Source: DATADW01 sp963733905
GTDB lineage: Bacteria > Actinomycetota > Acidimicrobiia > Spongiisociales > DATADW01
DNA length: 64,000 bases
Reading direction: 5' to 3'
NCBI GenBank assembly: GCA_963733905.1
Contig: CAVTEU010000007.1
Span: 62,001-126,000 of the forward strand
Shown here: positions 28,300 to 36,651 of the stretch, one piece after another
Layout: each line of letters opens with the position of its first letter
How positions within the stretch are numbered: position 1 is the stretch's first letter
Position numbers and translations under genes: made by a program
Notes under the pieces: model-generated
Databases searched by the model: none
What the model was told of the DNA's origin: nothing
What the model saw: the letters and a program-made list of their open reading frames with translations, nothing else

Positions 28300-30329
28300 G
28301 TGGCGAAGATCAGGGTCTACGAGTTGGCCAAGGAACTCGGCCTGGAGTCGAAGGAAGTACTGGAGCGCGCCCACGCCTTGGGCGTCGAGGTGAAGACCGC
28401 TTCGTCCAGCCTCGAGGATGAGGCAGCAGACCTCATCCGGTTGGCACACGAAGAGGAGAAGTCCCCCGAGGTTCCGGAGTCTGAGCCGGAGCCGGAGCCG
28501 GAGAGCCCAGAACCGGATGGCACAGTCGAGGAACCGGTTGCAGACGAGGAAGCACCGTCGGAGCCCCGGATCGTCGAGGTGCCACCGGGCGTCACGCCCA
28601 CTGTGTTCGCCGAGCGCGTCGGGGTCCTGACAGGTGATGTGGTCAAGGCGCTGCTCCAGATGGGCGAGATGGTCGCCGCCACCAGTCCTATACCTCCTGA
28701 GGCGCTCGATCTCATCGCAGAGCAGTTCGGGGTTCGACTCGAGAAGGTGCGCGGAGGAGCCCGAGCCGGTGCCGGTCAAACCGGCGCAACCCGAGTACGA
28801 CGACGACGAGGCATCGCTCCTGCCTCGGCCCCCGGTGGTCACGGTCATGGGCCATGTCGACCATGGCAAGACCACGTTGCTCGACACGATCCGGAAGACC
28901 AACGTGGTCGGTGGCGAGCACGGCGGCATCACCCAGCACATCGGCGCGTACCAAGTGGACGTCGGCGGGCGGCGAGTCACCTTCCTCGACACCCCGGGCC
29001 ACGAAGCGTTCACCGCACTAAGGGCGCGCGGCGCCGAGGCCACCGACATCGTGGTCCTGGTGGTGGCGGCAGACGACGGCGTCATGCCGCAGACCGCCGA
29101 GGCCATCAGTCACACCAAGGCCGCGGGCGTCCCGATGATCGTCGCCATCAACAAGTCGGATCTTCCGACCGCCAACGCAACTGCGGTGAGGGCGGCACTG
29201 ACCGAGTTCGGTGTCGTCGCCGAGGAACTCGGTGGTGACGTGACCACCGTCGAGGTCTCCGCACTATCGGGCGATGGCGTCGACGAGCTGATCGAGGTGC
29301 TCGATCTCACCGCCCAGCTCGAGGACCTCAAGGCCAACCCCGATGCGAGCCGCCTCGGGAGCGGTCATCGAGACCCAGCTCGACACCGGTAAGGGGCCGG
29401 TGGCGACGGTGATCGTCCAGCGGGGCACGCTGCGCCAGGGAGACGCAATCGTGGCGGGCACTGCGGCGGGCAGGGTCCGGGCGATGCTCGACGACACCGG
29501 TGACCGGGTGAATGAGGCGGGGCCGTCCAGCCCGGTGCTCACCATGGGGTGGGACGAGCTTCCCGCCGCCGGCGACCGCTTCGAGGTCGTGGGGAACGAG
29601 AAGGAGGCTCGGGCGATCGCCCAACAGCGATCCGACGATCTTCGCCAGAGCCATGTCGATGTCCCCAACGCGAGAGAGCGGCTCGAGCAACTGCTCGAAC
29701 AGCTCCGGACCAGCGACGACGCCGAGCTGCGGCTCATCATCAAGGCCGATGCTCATGGGTCGCTCGAGGCGATCCGCGACTCGCTCGCCCGTATCGGACG
29801 CGAGGGCGGCCGGATCACGCTGATGCACACCGCCGTCGGCGGGATCACCGAACAGGACGTGAAGCTGGCCGAGGTCACCGATGCCATCGTGATCGGATTC
29901 GCCGTCCGGCCCGATCCCAAGGCGCGCAAGCTGGCCGAACAGACCGGCATCGAGATCCGGACCTACCGGATCATCTACGAGTTGCTCGACGAGGTCGAGC
30001 AGATGCTGGTCGGCAGGCTGGCGCCGACCGAGGAAGAGCTGGTTCGTGGGTCGGCGGAGGTGAGAGCTCTCTTCCGGGTTCCCCGGCTGGGCGTCGTGGC
30101 CGGGTGCTACGTCACCGAGGGGGAGATGCTGCGCGGCGCCCGAGCCCGGTTGCTCCGCGACGGTGTCGTGGTGTACGACGGCACCGTGGGCTCGCTGCGC
30201 CGCTTCAAGGAGGACGTCCGCCAAGTGGCGGCCGGCTTCGAGTGCGGCATCGGCCTCGCCGGGTTCAACGACATCAAGGAGGGGGACCTGATCGAGGTTT
30301 ACGAGGTGCGCGAGGTTCCGCGCACCTGA
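28300..30329 (+). CDS. infB: Translation initiation factor IF-2 (two frameshifts)
   Basis: IF-2 is the GTPase that brings fMet-tRNA to the 30S subunit. The N-terminal IF2N domain reads IRVYELAKELGLESKEVLERA, followed by a short Glu/Pro-rich linker and a second IF2N-like segment (ERVGVLTGDVVKALLQMG). GTPase motifs are GHVDHGKTTLLD (G1), FLDTPGHEAF (G3) and INKSD (G4). The end matches domain IV (IEVYEVREVPRT). Frames are joined near 28752 and 29345. About 676 residues, short for an actinobacterium because the linker is short. No ylxR gene separates it from nusA. Confidence 0.95.
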
Positions 30330-30348
30330 GCCTGGGGAGGCGCCGGAC

Positions 30349-30642
30349 GTGCATGGGGCATTGGTCCGATTCGAGTTGCGGCTCCCCGAGGTGCGCTCAC
30401 TCAAGACCAAGAGAAGCGTCATCAAGCCGCTGATATCGACTCTTCGATCCACCTTCGGCGTCGCTGTCGCCGAGGTGGACCATCAGGATCTCTGGAAGCG
30501 TTCCACACTCGGGGTTGCCCTTGTTTCCGGTCAGGCGGGCCATCTCGACCGGCAGGTGCACTCGGTGCGCAGATTCATCGAGCGTGTTCCCGAGGTCGAG
30601 GTGCTCACCGTCGGGGTGAGCCATCTCGAGGATCCGGGTTGA
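30349..30642 (+). CDS. ylxP: DUF503 family protein YlxP
   Basis: A 97-residue protein with the family start MHGALVRFELRLPEVRSLK, then TKRSVIKPLISTLRSTFGVAVAEV and the GVALVSGQAGHLDRQV segment. YlxP lies between infB and rbfA in many Gram-positive genomes and has been linked to ribosome assembly; its biochemical role is not settled. The GTG start has GGGGAGG about ten bases upstream. Intact. Confidence 0.88.
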   Translation: MHGALVRFELRLPEVRSLKTKRSVIKPLISTLRSTFGVAVAEVDHQDLWKRSTLGVALVSGQAGHLDRQVHSVRRFIERVPEVEVLTVGVSHLEDPG

Positions 30643-30674
30643 GGGCGACGTGAGCTATTGGGGCCGGATCGTGG

Positions 30675-31016
30675 ATGCGAAAGGTCAACGCATCGCTGCA
30701 CAAAGTGATCGCCGCCGAGGTCGAGATGCTCAAGGACCCGAGGCTCGGGTTCGTGACCATCACCGCGGTGGACACGTCGCCCGACCTGCGAAATGCCGTC
30801 GTGAGCTATGCGGTGCTCGGGGACGACGAACAGCGGGCCGAGACAGCCAAAGCCCTGACCGCGGCCACCCCGAGGGTGCAGCGCGCCGTGGGGCGAGCCA
30901 TTCGGCTCAAGTTCACCCCGCGGCTCGTCTTCAAGCTCGACGAGCGGGCCGACGAAGGGGCGCGGCTGTCGGCGATCCTGCGCCGCATGGAGGAAGGTGG
31001 AGATGACGAATCTTGA
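30675..31016 (+). CDS. rbfA: Ribosome-binding factor A
   Basis: RbfA is a KH-fold factor for late 30S maturation and cold adaptation. Visible parts are RKVNASLHKVIAAEVEMLKDPRLGFVTI, VDTSPDLRNAVVSYAVLG and the final helix-strand LKFTPRLVFKLDER. About 113 residues from ATG 30675. A GTG at 30650 in another frame (MSYWGR) could be the true start if one or two bases are wrong, because family members usually have a few residues before RKVN. Stop overlaps the start of nrnA. Confidence 0.9.
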   Translation: MRKVNASLHKVIAAEVEMLKDPRLGFVTITAVDTSPDLRNAVVSYAVLGDDEQRAETAKALTAATPRVQRAVGRAIRLKFTPRLVFKLDERADEGARLSAILRRMEEGGDDES

Positions 31017-31978
31017 AACCGAGCTTCGGAGATCTGCCGATGCCATCGCCCGCGCCGCCAGTCTCGCCGTGACCTGCCATATCAATCCGGACGGCGACGC
31101 TCTCGGTTCGGCGCTCGGTTTCGTCGTCGCCGCCCGCAACGCCGGACGCGACGCAGCGGTCTCGTTCGGCTCACCTTTTGTGGTGGGGGAGAGCTACCGG
31201 TTCCTCCCGCTCACCCTGCTCGATACCTCCCGCCGAATTCCCCGCCGAGCCCGATGTGATGGTCACATTCGATGTCGCCTCGGCCGACCGCCTCGGCGAA
31301 TTGGAGGCTGCGGCGGCTCGTGCCGGTGAGTTGATCGTGGTCGACCACCACGCCTCCAACCCGGGGTTCGGAACGATCAACCTCATCGACCCGTCGGCGG
31401 CAGCATCGGCGCAACTCGCATACCGTCTCATACTCGAGTTGGGGTGGCCGATCGACGAGGTGGTGGCCACATGCCTGCTCACCGGTTTGGTGACCGACAC
31501 CGGCCGGTTCCAATACGGGAACACGTCAGCCGAAACGTTACGGGCGGCGGCCGACATGGTTGAGGCGGGGGCCCGTCCCGAACAGATCGGCCGCCATGTC
31601 TACGAGGAGTCGCCATTTGGCTTTCTGGGCGTCCAGGCAGCCGTCCTGAGCCGTGCGGTTCTCGAACCGGACAGGTCGATGGTCTGGTCGGTACTCCGCG
31701 CCTCGGACCTCGAGCGGCACGGGGTCGGCATCGAGGACACCGATCCGCTGATCGACGCCATCAGGGTGGCACAGGAGGCCGAGGTGGCCGTGCTGCTCAA
31801 GGAGGTGGACGGCTCGGTCAAGGCGAGCCTTCGCTCGCGAGGTCTGGTCGATGTCGGGACGGTCGCAGTGGAGCTGGGAGGTGGGGGGCACCACAACGCC
31901 AGCGGGCTCAGCCACCCGGGCCCGCCCGAGGCGACCATCGCCGCCATCCGCGATCTGCTGCCGGCGGCTGGCACCTGA
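31003..31978 (+). CDS. nrnA: DHH-family nanoRNase/PAP phosphatase NrnA (one frameshift)
   Basis: NrnA degrades short oligoribonucleotides and dephosphorylates pAp. Motifs are HINPDGDALGSALG (metal ligands), VMVTFDVASADR, the signature VVDHHASNPGFG, and the DHHA1 end VELGGGGHHNASG. A frame shift occurs near 31235. The ATG at 31003 follows AGGAAGG by about four bases. About 324 residues. Linked use of pAp phosphatase is notable because a PAPS-dependent sulfotransferase is encoded at 2564. Confidence 0.9.
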
Positions 31979-32883
31979 TGGCGGAGACGGCCTCCGGGTT
32001 CCTTTTCGTTGACAAGCCCGCAGGCATCACGTCCCACGACGTCGTTGCCACGCTCCGTCGCGCTCTTGGGGTGAGGAGAGTGGGTCATTCCGGGACCCTC
32101 GATCCCATGGCCACCGGTCTGCTGGTTGTCGCCGTGGGGCGGGCCACCAGGCTTCTCCGATTCGTCCAGGACCTCCCCAAGGAGTACTTGGCGAGTGTGA
32201 TGTTCGGGGTGGCAACAGACACCCTCGATGCCGATGGCGCCGTCCTGTGGCGAGAGCCCATGCCCTTCACCGAGAGCGAGTTGGAGGCGGTGGTGCCCCG
32301 GTTCGTCGGGACGGTGCTCCAAATCCCACCGATGGTCTCGGCCGTCCGGGTGGGGGGGCGCCGCCTCTATGAGCTGCACCGGGCCGGAGAGACCGTCGAC
32401 CGGGAGCCGCGTCCAGTCGAGATCGACCGCATCTCCGTCGAGGAGTTCGCCCCCGGCGACTACCCCGAAGCGGTGCTCTCGGTCCGATGCGGCAAAGGCA
32501 CCTATGTGCGGGTGCTGGCCGACGACATCGCCGCCGCGCTGGGAGGGAGGGCCCATCTTTGCGGGCTGCGCCGGACCGGGGTGGGTTCCATCGACGCCGA
32601 CCGCGACGCAGTCTCGCTCGACGACCTGGTCAACGCCATCGGCGAGGGCGTGGAAGTGCTCCGTTCCAGTGAGGCCGGGTTGCTCGATCTCCCCGCGGTG
32701 ACGGTCGATGGCGAGACAGCGCGTGGTGTGCGTCACGGTGCCAGCTTCGGGTTCGGGTTCGAGGCGCCTTCATCAGGGCCGTTCCGGGTCCACGAGGGCG
32801 ATGCCGGGTTGATCGCCGTCTACCGTGTCGAGGGCAAGCTGGCGGTCCCAGAGGTGGTGTTGGATGCGGGTACTGCGGGGTGA
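31978..32883 (+). CDS. truB: tRNA pseudouridine(55) synthase TruB
   Basis: TruB makes pseudouridine 55 in the T-loop of tRNAs. The catalytic motif HSGTLDPMATG puts the nucleophile at Asp42. Other conserved segments are FVDKPAGITSHDVV, QIPPMVSAVRVGGRRLYELHR and CGKGTYVRVLADDIA. 301 residues, intact. The ATG overlaps the nrnA TGA (TGATG), and ribF begins inside the 3' end, so the three genes are coupled. Confidence 0.96.
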   Translation: MAETASGFLFVDKPAGITSHDVVATLRRALGVRRVGHSGTLDPMATGLLVVAVGRATRLLRFVQDLPKEYLASVMFGVATDTLDADGAVLWREPMPFTESELEAVVPRFVGTVLQIPPMVSAVRVGGRRLYELHRAGETVDREPRPVEIDRISVEEFAPGDYPEAVLSVRCGKGTYVRVLADDIAAALGGRAHLCGLRRTGVGSIDADRDAVSLDDLVNAIGEGVEVLRSSEAGLLDLPAVTVDGETARGVRHGASFGFGFEAPSSGPFRVHEGDAGLIAVYRVEGKLAVPEVVLDAGTAG

Positions 32884-33850
32884 CCCCCTGCGGTGGGGTC
32901 CCCTCCGACCCCATGGGTCGGCCATCACCATCGGCGTGTTCGACGGCGTCCACCTTGGGCATCGCAAGGTGATCGAGGAGCTCACCGCACTCGCCGCTGC
33001 CGAACGGCTCGATACGGTCGCCCTCACCTTTGATCGCCACCCGTTGGAAGTGGTTGCTCCCGACAAGGCGCCTCGACTCCTCAGCTCGGTGGAGGATCGG
33101 TTGTCTGTCTTCGAGCAACTCGGGGTCGACGTCTCGGGCGTGCTTCCGTTCGACGAGGTGAGGAGCATGGAAGCGGAGGGCTTCGTCGAGGGTGTTCTGG
33201 TCGGGGCGCTGGGCGCCCGGGTCGTCGCCGTGGGGACCGATTTCCGGTTCGGACACGATCGGAGAGGAGACGTCGGATTGCTCGAGGCGATGGGGGAACG
33301 GTTCGGGTTCGAGGTCGACCAGGTGCCGTTGCTCTCCGAGGGCGATGGTCCGATGTCGTCCACCCGGATACGGGAGATGCTCGAGGGGGGCGACGTCGCC
33401 GCCGCAGGTGAGGCGTTGGGGCGGCACTTCACTCTCACTGGTGTCGTGGTGTACGGCGACGGTAGGGGCCGGTCGATCGGGATACCGACCGCCAACCTCG
33501 AGGTCGACGAGCGGCTGGCGCTACCCGGAACGGGGGTTTACGCCGCGTTCGCCGATGTCGGCGATGCCACCTACAAGGCGGCGGTCAATGTCGGGATGCG
33601 GCCAACTTTCGATGGGGCGCGGCTCACCGTCGAGGCGCATCTGCTCGACGTCCCCGGCAATCTGGACCTCTACGGGAAGACGCTCACCGTCCATTTCGTC
33701 GACCGGATCCGCCCCGAGCATCGGTTCGCTGGGGCGGATGAGCTGGTTGCCCAGATCCACGCCGACATCGAGGAGGCACGTGAGCTGCTGGAACGGGCCG
33801 CCCCGGGCGCCGTTTCCTCAGGGGGCCTACCGGGTACTCCTGCGCCGTGA
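32864..33850 (+). CDS. ribF: Bifunctional riboflavin kinase/FMN adenylyltransferase
   Basis: RibF makes FMN and FAD from riboflavin. The N-terminal nucleotidyltransferase has GVFDGVHLGH at residues 24-33, FGHDRRGD and the ISSTR-like MSSTRIREML. The C-terminal riboflavin kinase has GRSIGIPTANLEV and VNVGMRPTF. 328 residues from ATG 32864, which overlaps truB by 20 bases. FAD and FMN supply fits the several flavin enzymes in this genome region. The stop overlaps the GTG of the ABC ATPase gene. Confidence 0.95.
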   Translation: MRVLRGDPLRWGPLRPHGSAITIGVFDGVHLGHRKVIEELTALAAAERLDTVALTFDRHPLEVVAPDKAPRLLSSVEDRLSVFEQLGVDVSGVLPFDEVRSMEAEGFVEGVLVGALGARVVAVGTDFRFGHDRRGDVGLLEAMGERFGFEVDQVPLLSEGDGPMSSTRIREMLEGGDVAAAGEALGRHFTLTGVVVYGDGRGRSIGIPTANLEVDERLALPGTGVYAAFADVGDATYKAAVNVGMRPTFDGARLTVEAHLLDVPGNLDLYGKTLTVHFVDRIRPEHRFAGADELVAQIHADIEEARELLERAAPGAVSSGGLPGTPAP

Positions 33851-34873
33851 CCGACCAGATGTCGACCCCAAAGACCGAGCCAGGGGAGGGGGCTGCATCT
33901 GATGATGCCGTCATTGCGGCGCGCGATCTGAGCAAGGTGTTCAAGGACGACACCGGGGTCCACGACCTCGACATGACTATCCCGCCGGGCACGATCTTCG
34001 GATTCGTCGGCCCGAGCGGTTCGGGGAAGACGACCACCGTGCGGTTGTTGACCGGGCTGACCAGGCCCACATCGGGTTCGGTGGAGGTGCTCGGGTCGAT
34101 CCCCACCCGATTCTCCAGCGCCACCAAGTCGCGGATCGGGTACCTCCCCCAGCTGTCGGCGCTCTACCCCCAATTGACGGTGCATCAGAACCTGACGTTC
34201 GCCGCATCGATCGCAGGGCTGCCCTGGTTCGGCCGCTCGGCGGCGCTTCGGCGGGTAGATCGAGTTCGTCGAGCTGGAGGGATCGGAGTCGAAGACGGTG
34301 ACCGAGATCTCGGGTGGGATGCAGAGGCGGCTCGGTCTCGCCGCCACCTTGGTGCACGACCCCGAGCTGCTGTTTCTCGACGAGCCCACCGCCGGGATCG
34401 ACCCGGTGCTCCGACGGAAGTTCTGGGATCACTTCGCTGAGCTGCGCGACGAAGGCAGGACGGTCTTCGTGACCACCCAGTACGTGGGCGAGGCCGAGCA
34501 CTGCGACCTGGTGGCGCTGATCGTCGGCGGGCGGTTGGTGATGATGGACACTCCCGAGGGCCTGCGACGAGCCGCTGCCGGCGGAGACGTGGTCCATGTC
34601 CGGTTCGCCAGCGTCCATGGACCCGACACAATCGCCGAGCTTGCCCGGTTCGACGGAGACACCAGGGTCCGTCCTCTCGACGAGCGGAGCCTGGAACTGG
34701 TCGTGCCCGACGCCGCCCGCGCCATCCCCGATCTGGTCTCCTGGGCCCAGGACCGAGGGCTGGATCTGGAGGAGGCGGAAGAACACCGACCGCCGTTCGA
34801 CGACGTTTTCGTCACGCTGGTCGAGCGGGCGAGAGGGGTCGAGGCACCGAGGGAGATAACCGGTGCAAAGTAG
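33847..34873 (+). CDS. ABC-2 type transporter ATP-binding protein (one frameshift)
   Basis: The ATPase subunit has Walker A GPSGSGKTTTVRLL near residue 58, a Q-loop (YLPQLSALYPQLTV), ABC signature EISGGMQRRLGLAATLVHD, Walker B LLFLDEPTAGIDP, and a distal domain with DVFVTLVERARG. The frame changes near 34257. It overlaps the next gene, an ABC-2 permease, so the pair forms a drug, lipid or polysaccharide exporter. Its GTGA overlap with ribF places the exporter in the translation superoperon, which is unusual placement between ribF and rpsO. Confidence 0.9.
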
Positions 34874-36051
34874 GGTCGCACCGCTCGTCCGGGCCGGGGC
34901 GTTCGTCCGCAAGGAGATCGTCGAGGTGGTCCGCCAGCCGCGCCTCCTGGCATCGCTCGTTCTCGGGCCCTTCCTGATCCTGCTGCTCTTCGGGGTCGGC
35001 TACCGGGCGGTTCGCCCGCTCGACATGTACATCGTCGCTACCGAGGACGACATCCTCGGTCAGGCGGTGGTCGACTGGGCCGAGAACTCGGGTCAGGCGG
35101 TGACCGTGGTCGGCACCGGGAGCGACGAGGCCGAAGGGCTCCGACTCCTGGAGAGCGGCGACGTCGATGCGGTGATAGTCGTGCCGCCGAACCCGCTCGA
35201 GACGATCCAGCAGAACGAGAAGGCCCAGTTCCTCGTCGTCCATGACGAGTTGGACCCATTCGAGCGCACCGCCATCGATTTCTTCGCCCGTTCTTCGGTC
35301 GATCAGGCAAACGACCGGCTCCTCAGCGAACTGGCGGAACAGGGGATCGAGGTCGGGTTCAGCGAGGGCAGCGAGTACGAGGGGATCGACCCCGAGGTGC
35401 TGGTTGCCCCTTTCAGCGCCAGCACCGAACAGGCTCAGGGGATCTCGGTGGACGTCACCTCGTACTACGCCCCTGCTGTGATCGTCCTCCTCCTACAGCA
35501 CGCCGCACTCACGTTTGCCGCGCTCTCGCTGGTCAGGGAGCGCTACCTGGGGACCGCCGATCTCTTCCGGGTGAGCTCCACTCACTGCGGGCGAGACCCT
35601 GTGGGGGAAGTACATCGGCCACTTCGCCATCGGCGGAGTGCTGGCAGCGGTGCTGCTGGCGGCTTCGGTCTTCGCCCTCGGGGTGCCCATGGAGGGGTCG
35701 TGGTGGCAGTTGGGTGTCTCGGTGGCCGGGGTGATCGTGGCGTCACTCGGCTGGGGGATGGTGCTGTCCTCGTTGGTCGAGACCGACGCCCAGGCGGTGC
35801 AGGCGTCGATGATCGCCCTGTTGGTCTCGATCTTCTTCAGCGGCTTCATGCTCTCGCTGGAGCGTCTCGCCCCGGCGGTGCGCCCGGTGGCGTGGTTGAT
35901 CCCGGCTACCCACGGGATCGCCGCCCTCCAGGACGTGATGTTCCGCGGTGTCCGGCCCTCGCTGGTGACATGGGGGTCTCTGGCAGCTCTGGCCGTCGGC
36001 TTGGCTGCCATCGCCTACTTTGGGCTGCGCCGCCGGATGCGCGCCGCCTGA
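34863..36051 (+). CDS. ABC-2 type transporter permease (one frameshift)
   Basis: The membrane subunit has one N-terminal helix (LLASLVLGPFLILLLFGVGYR), a large external domain of about 180 residues (ESGDVDAVIVVPPNPLETI is typical of YhgE/Pip-like ABC-2 permeases), and five C-terminal helices including FFSGFMLSLERLAPAVRPVAWLIP. A frame shift falls near 35577. About 396 residues. It is cotranslated with the upstream ATPase. Substrate unknown. Confidence 0.87.
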
Positions 36052-36073
36052 GGGGGGCCAACGGCAGAGGTGC

Positions 36074-36218
36074 TACTATGCGCTGCGCTCCCGTTCGGGA
36101 GTGATGGGGATCGGGCCGTCAAGCCAGGCCGTGGAGACGTAGAGCACTGCCAGGCCCAGAACGGCCGAACCCCGAGGCCCACGCCACCCGATCATCGGCT
36201 CCCAGATGAAAACCGCGG
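36074..36218 (+). promoter_or_regulatory. rpsO promoter and leader
   Basis: The 167-base gap before rpsO holds a -10-like TACTAT (36074-36079) and, just downstream, a compact hairpin CTCCCGTTCGGGAG (36088-36101). Further on, an eight-codon open frame starts at 36206 (MKTADENH) and overlaps the rpsO start; the ten bases GATGAAAACC occur at both ATGs. S15 commonly represses its own translation through leader RNA, so this is a candidate site, without direct evidence. Confidence 0.4.
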
Positions 36219-36476
36219 ATGAAAACCACTGAAGAAATCATCACCGAATACGGTCACCATGACAGCGACACCGGGTCACCCGAGGTGCAGGTTGCGCTGC
36301 TCACCGAAAAGATCAACCACCTCACCGAGCACCTCAGGGAGCACAAGCACGACCACCACAGCCGTCGTGGTCTGTTGATGATGGTGGGGCGGCGCCGACG
36401 GTTGCTCAACTACCTGCGACGTCAGGACGTCGAGCGATACCGGCAGTTGATTGGCCGTCTAGGTCTGCGCCGATAG
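36219..36476 (+). CDS. rpsO: 30S ribosomal protein S15
   Basis: 85 residues with the S15 signature: EEIITEYGHHDSDTGSPEVQVALL, ITHLTEHL-like INHLTEHLREHKHDHHSRRGL and VGRRRRLLNYLRRQD. S15 binds 16S rRNA early in 30S assembly. No strong ribosome site precedes the ATG, which lies in a duplicated GATGAAAACC context. It is separated from pnp by 175 bases, in the conserved rpsO-pnp order. Confidence 0.97.
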   Translation: MKTTEEIITEYGHHDSDTGSPEVQVALLTEKINHLTEHLREHKHDHHSRRGLLMMVGRRRRLLNYLRRQDVERYRQLIGRLGLRR

Positions 36477-36482
36477 ATGTGA

Positions 36483-36508
36483 GAAGCGCCCCTTGAGGGC
36501 GCTTCTTC
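36483..36508 (+). terminator. Hairpin terminator or attenuator between rpsO and pnp
   Basis: A perfect nine-base stem, GAAGCGCCC (36483-36491) with GGGCGCTTC (36497-36505), closes on CTTGA and ends in TTCC. The T run is short, so termination may be partial, allowing read-through to pnp. In many bacteria a stem between rpsO and pnp is also an RNase III or processing site. Confidence 0.6.
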
Positions 36509-36623
36509 CACGTTCTGAGCCCATGTCGGGTCGGGACGAGACAAACGAGGACGGAGAGCGCGCCAGTTGTCAGTTGCCATCCCTGACCGAAATTTCGGAG
36601 GGATGACCACTGGGAATTGGCCG

Positions 36624-36650
36624 CTCTCCCCGAAACATGAGGAGAGAGAG
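36624..36650 (+). promoter_or_regulatory. Hairpin that can cover the pnp ribosome site
   Basis: CTCTCC at 36624-36629 can pair with GGAGAG at 36641-36646, which is the Shine-Dalgarno stretch of pnp (AGGAGAGAGAG). Pairing would hide the ribosome site, and PNPase is known to control its own mRNA in enterobacteria. The stem is only six bases, so this is a candidate. Confidence 0.3.
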
Positions 36651-36651
36651 C

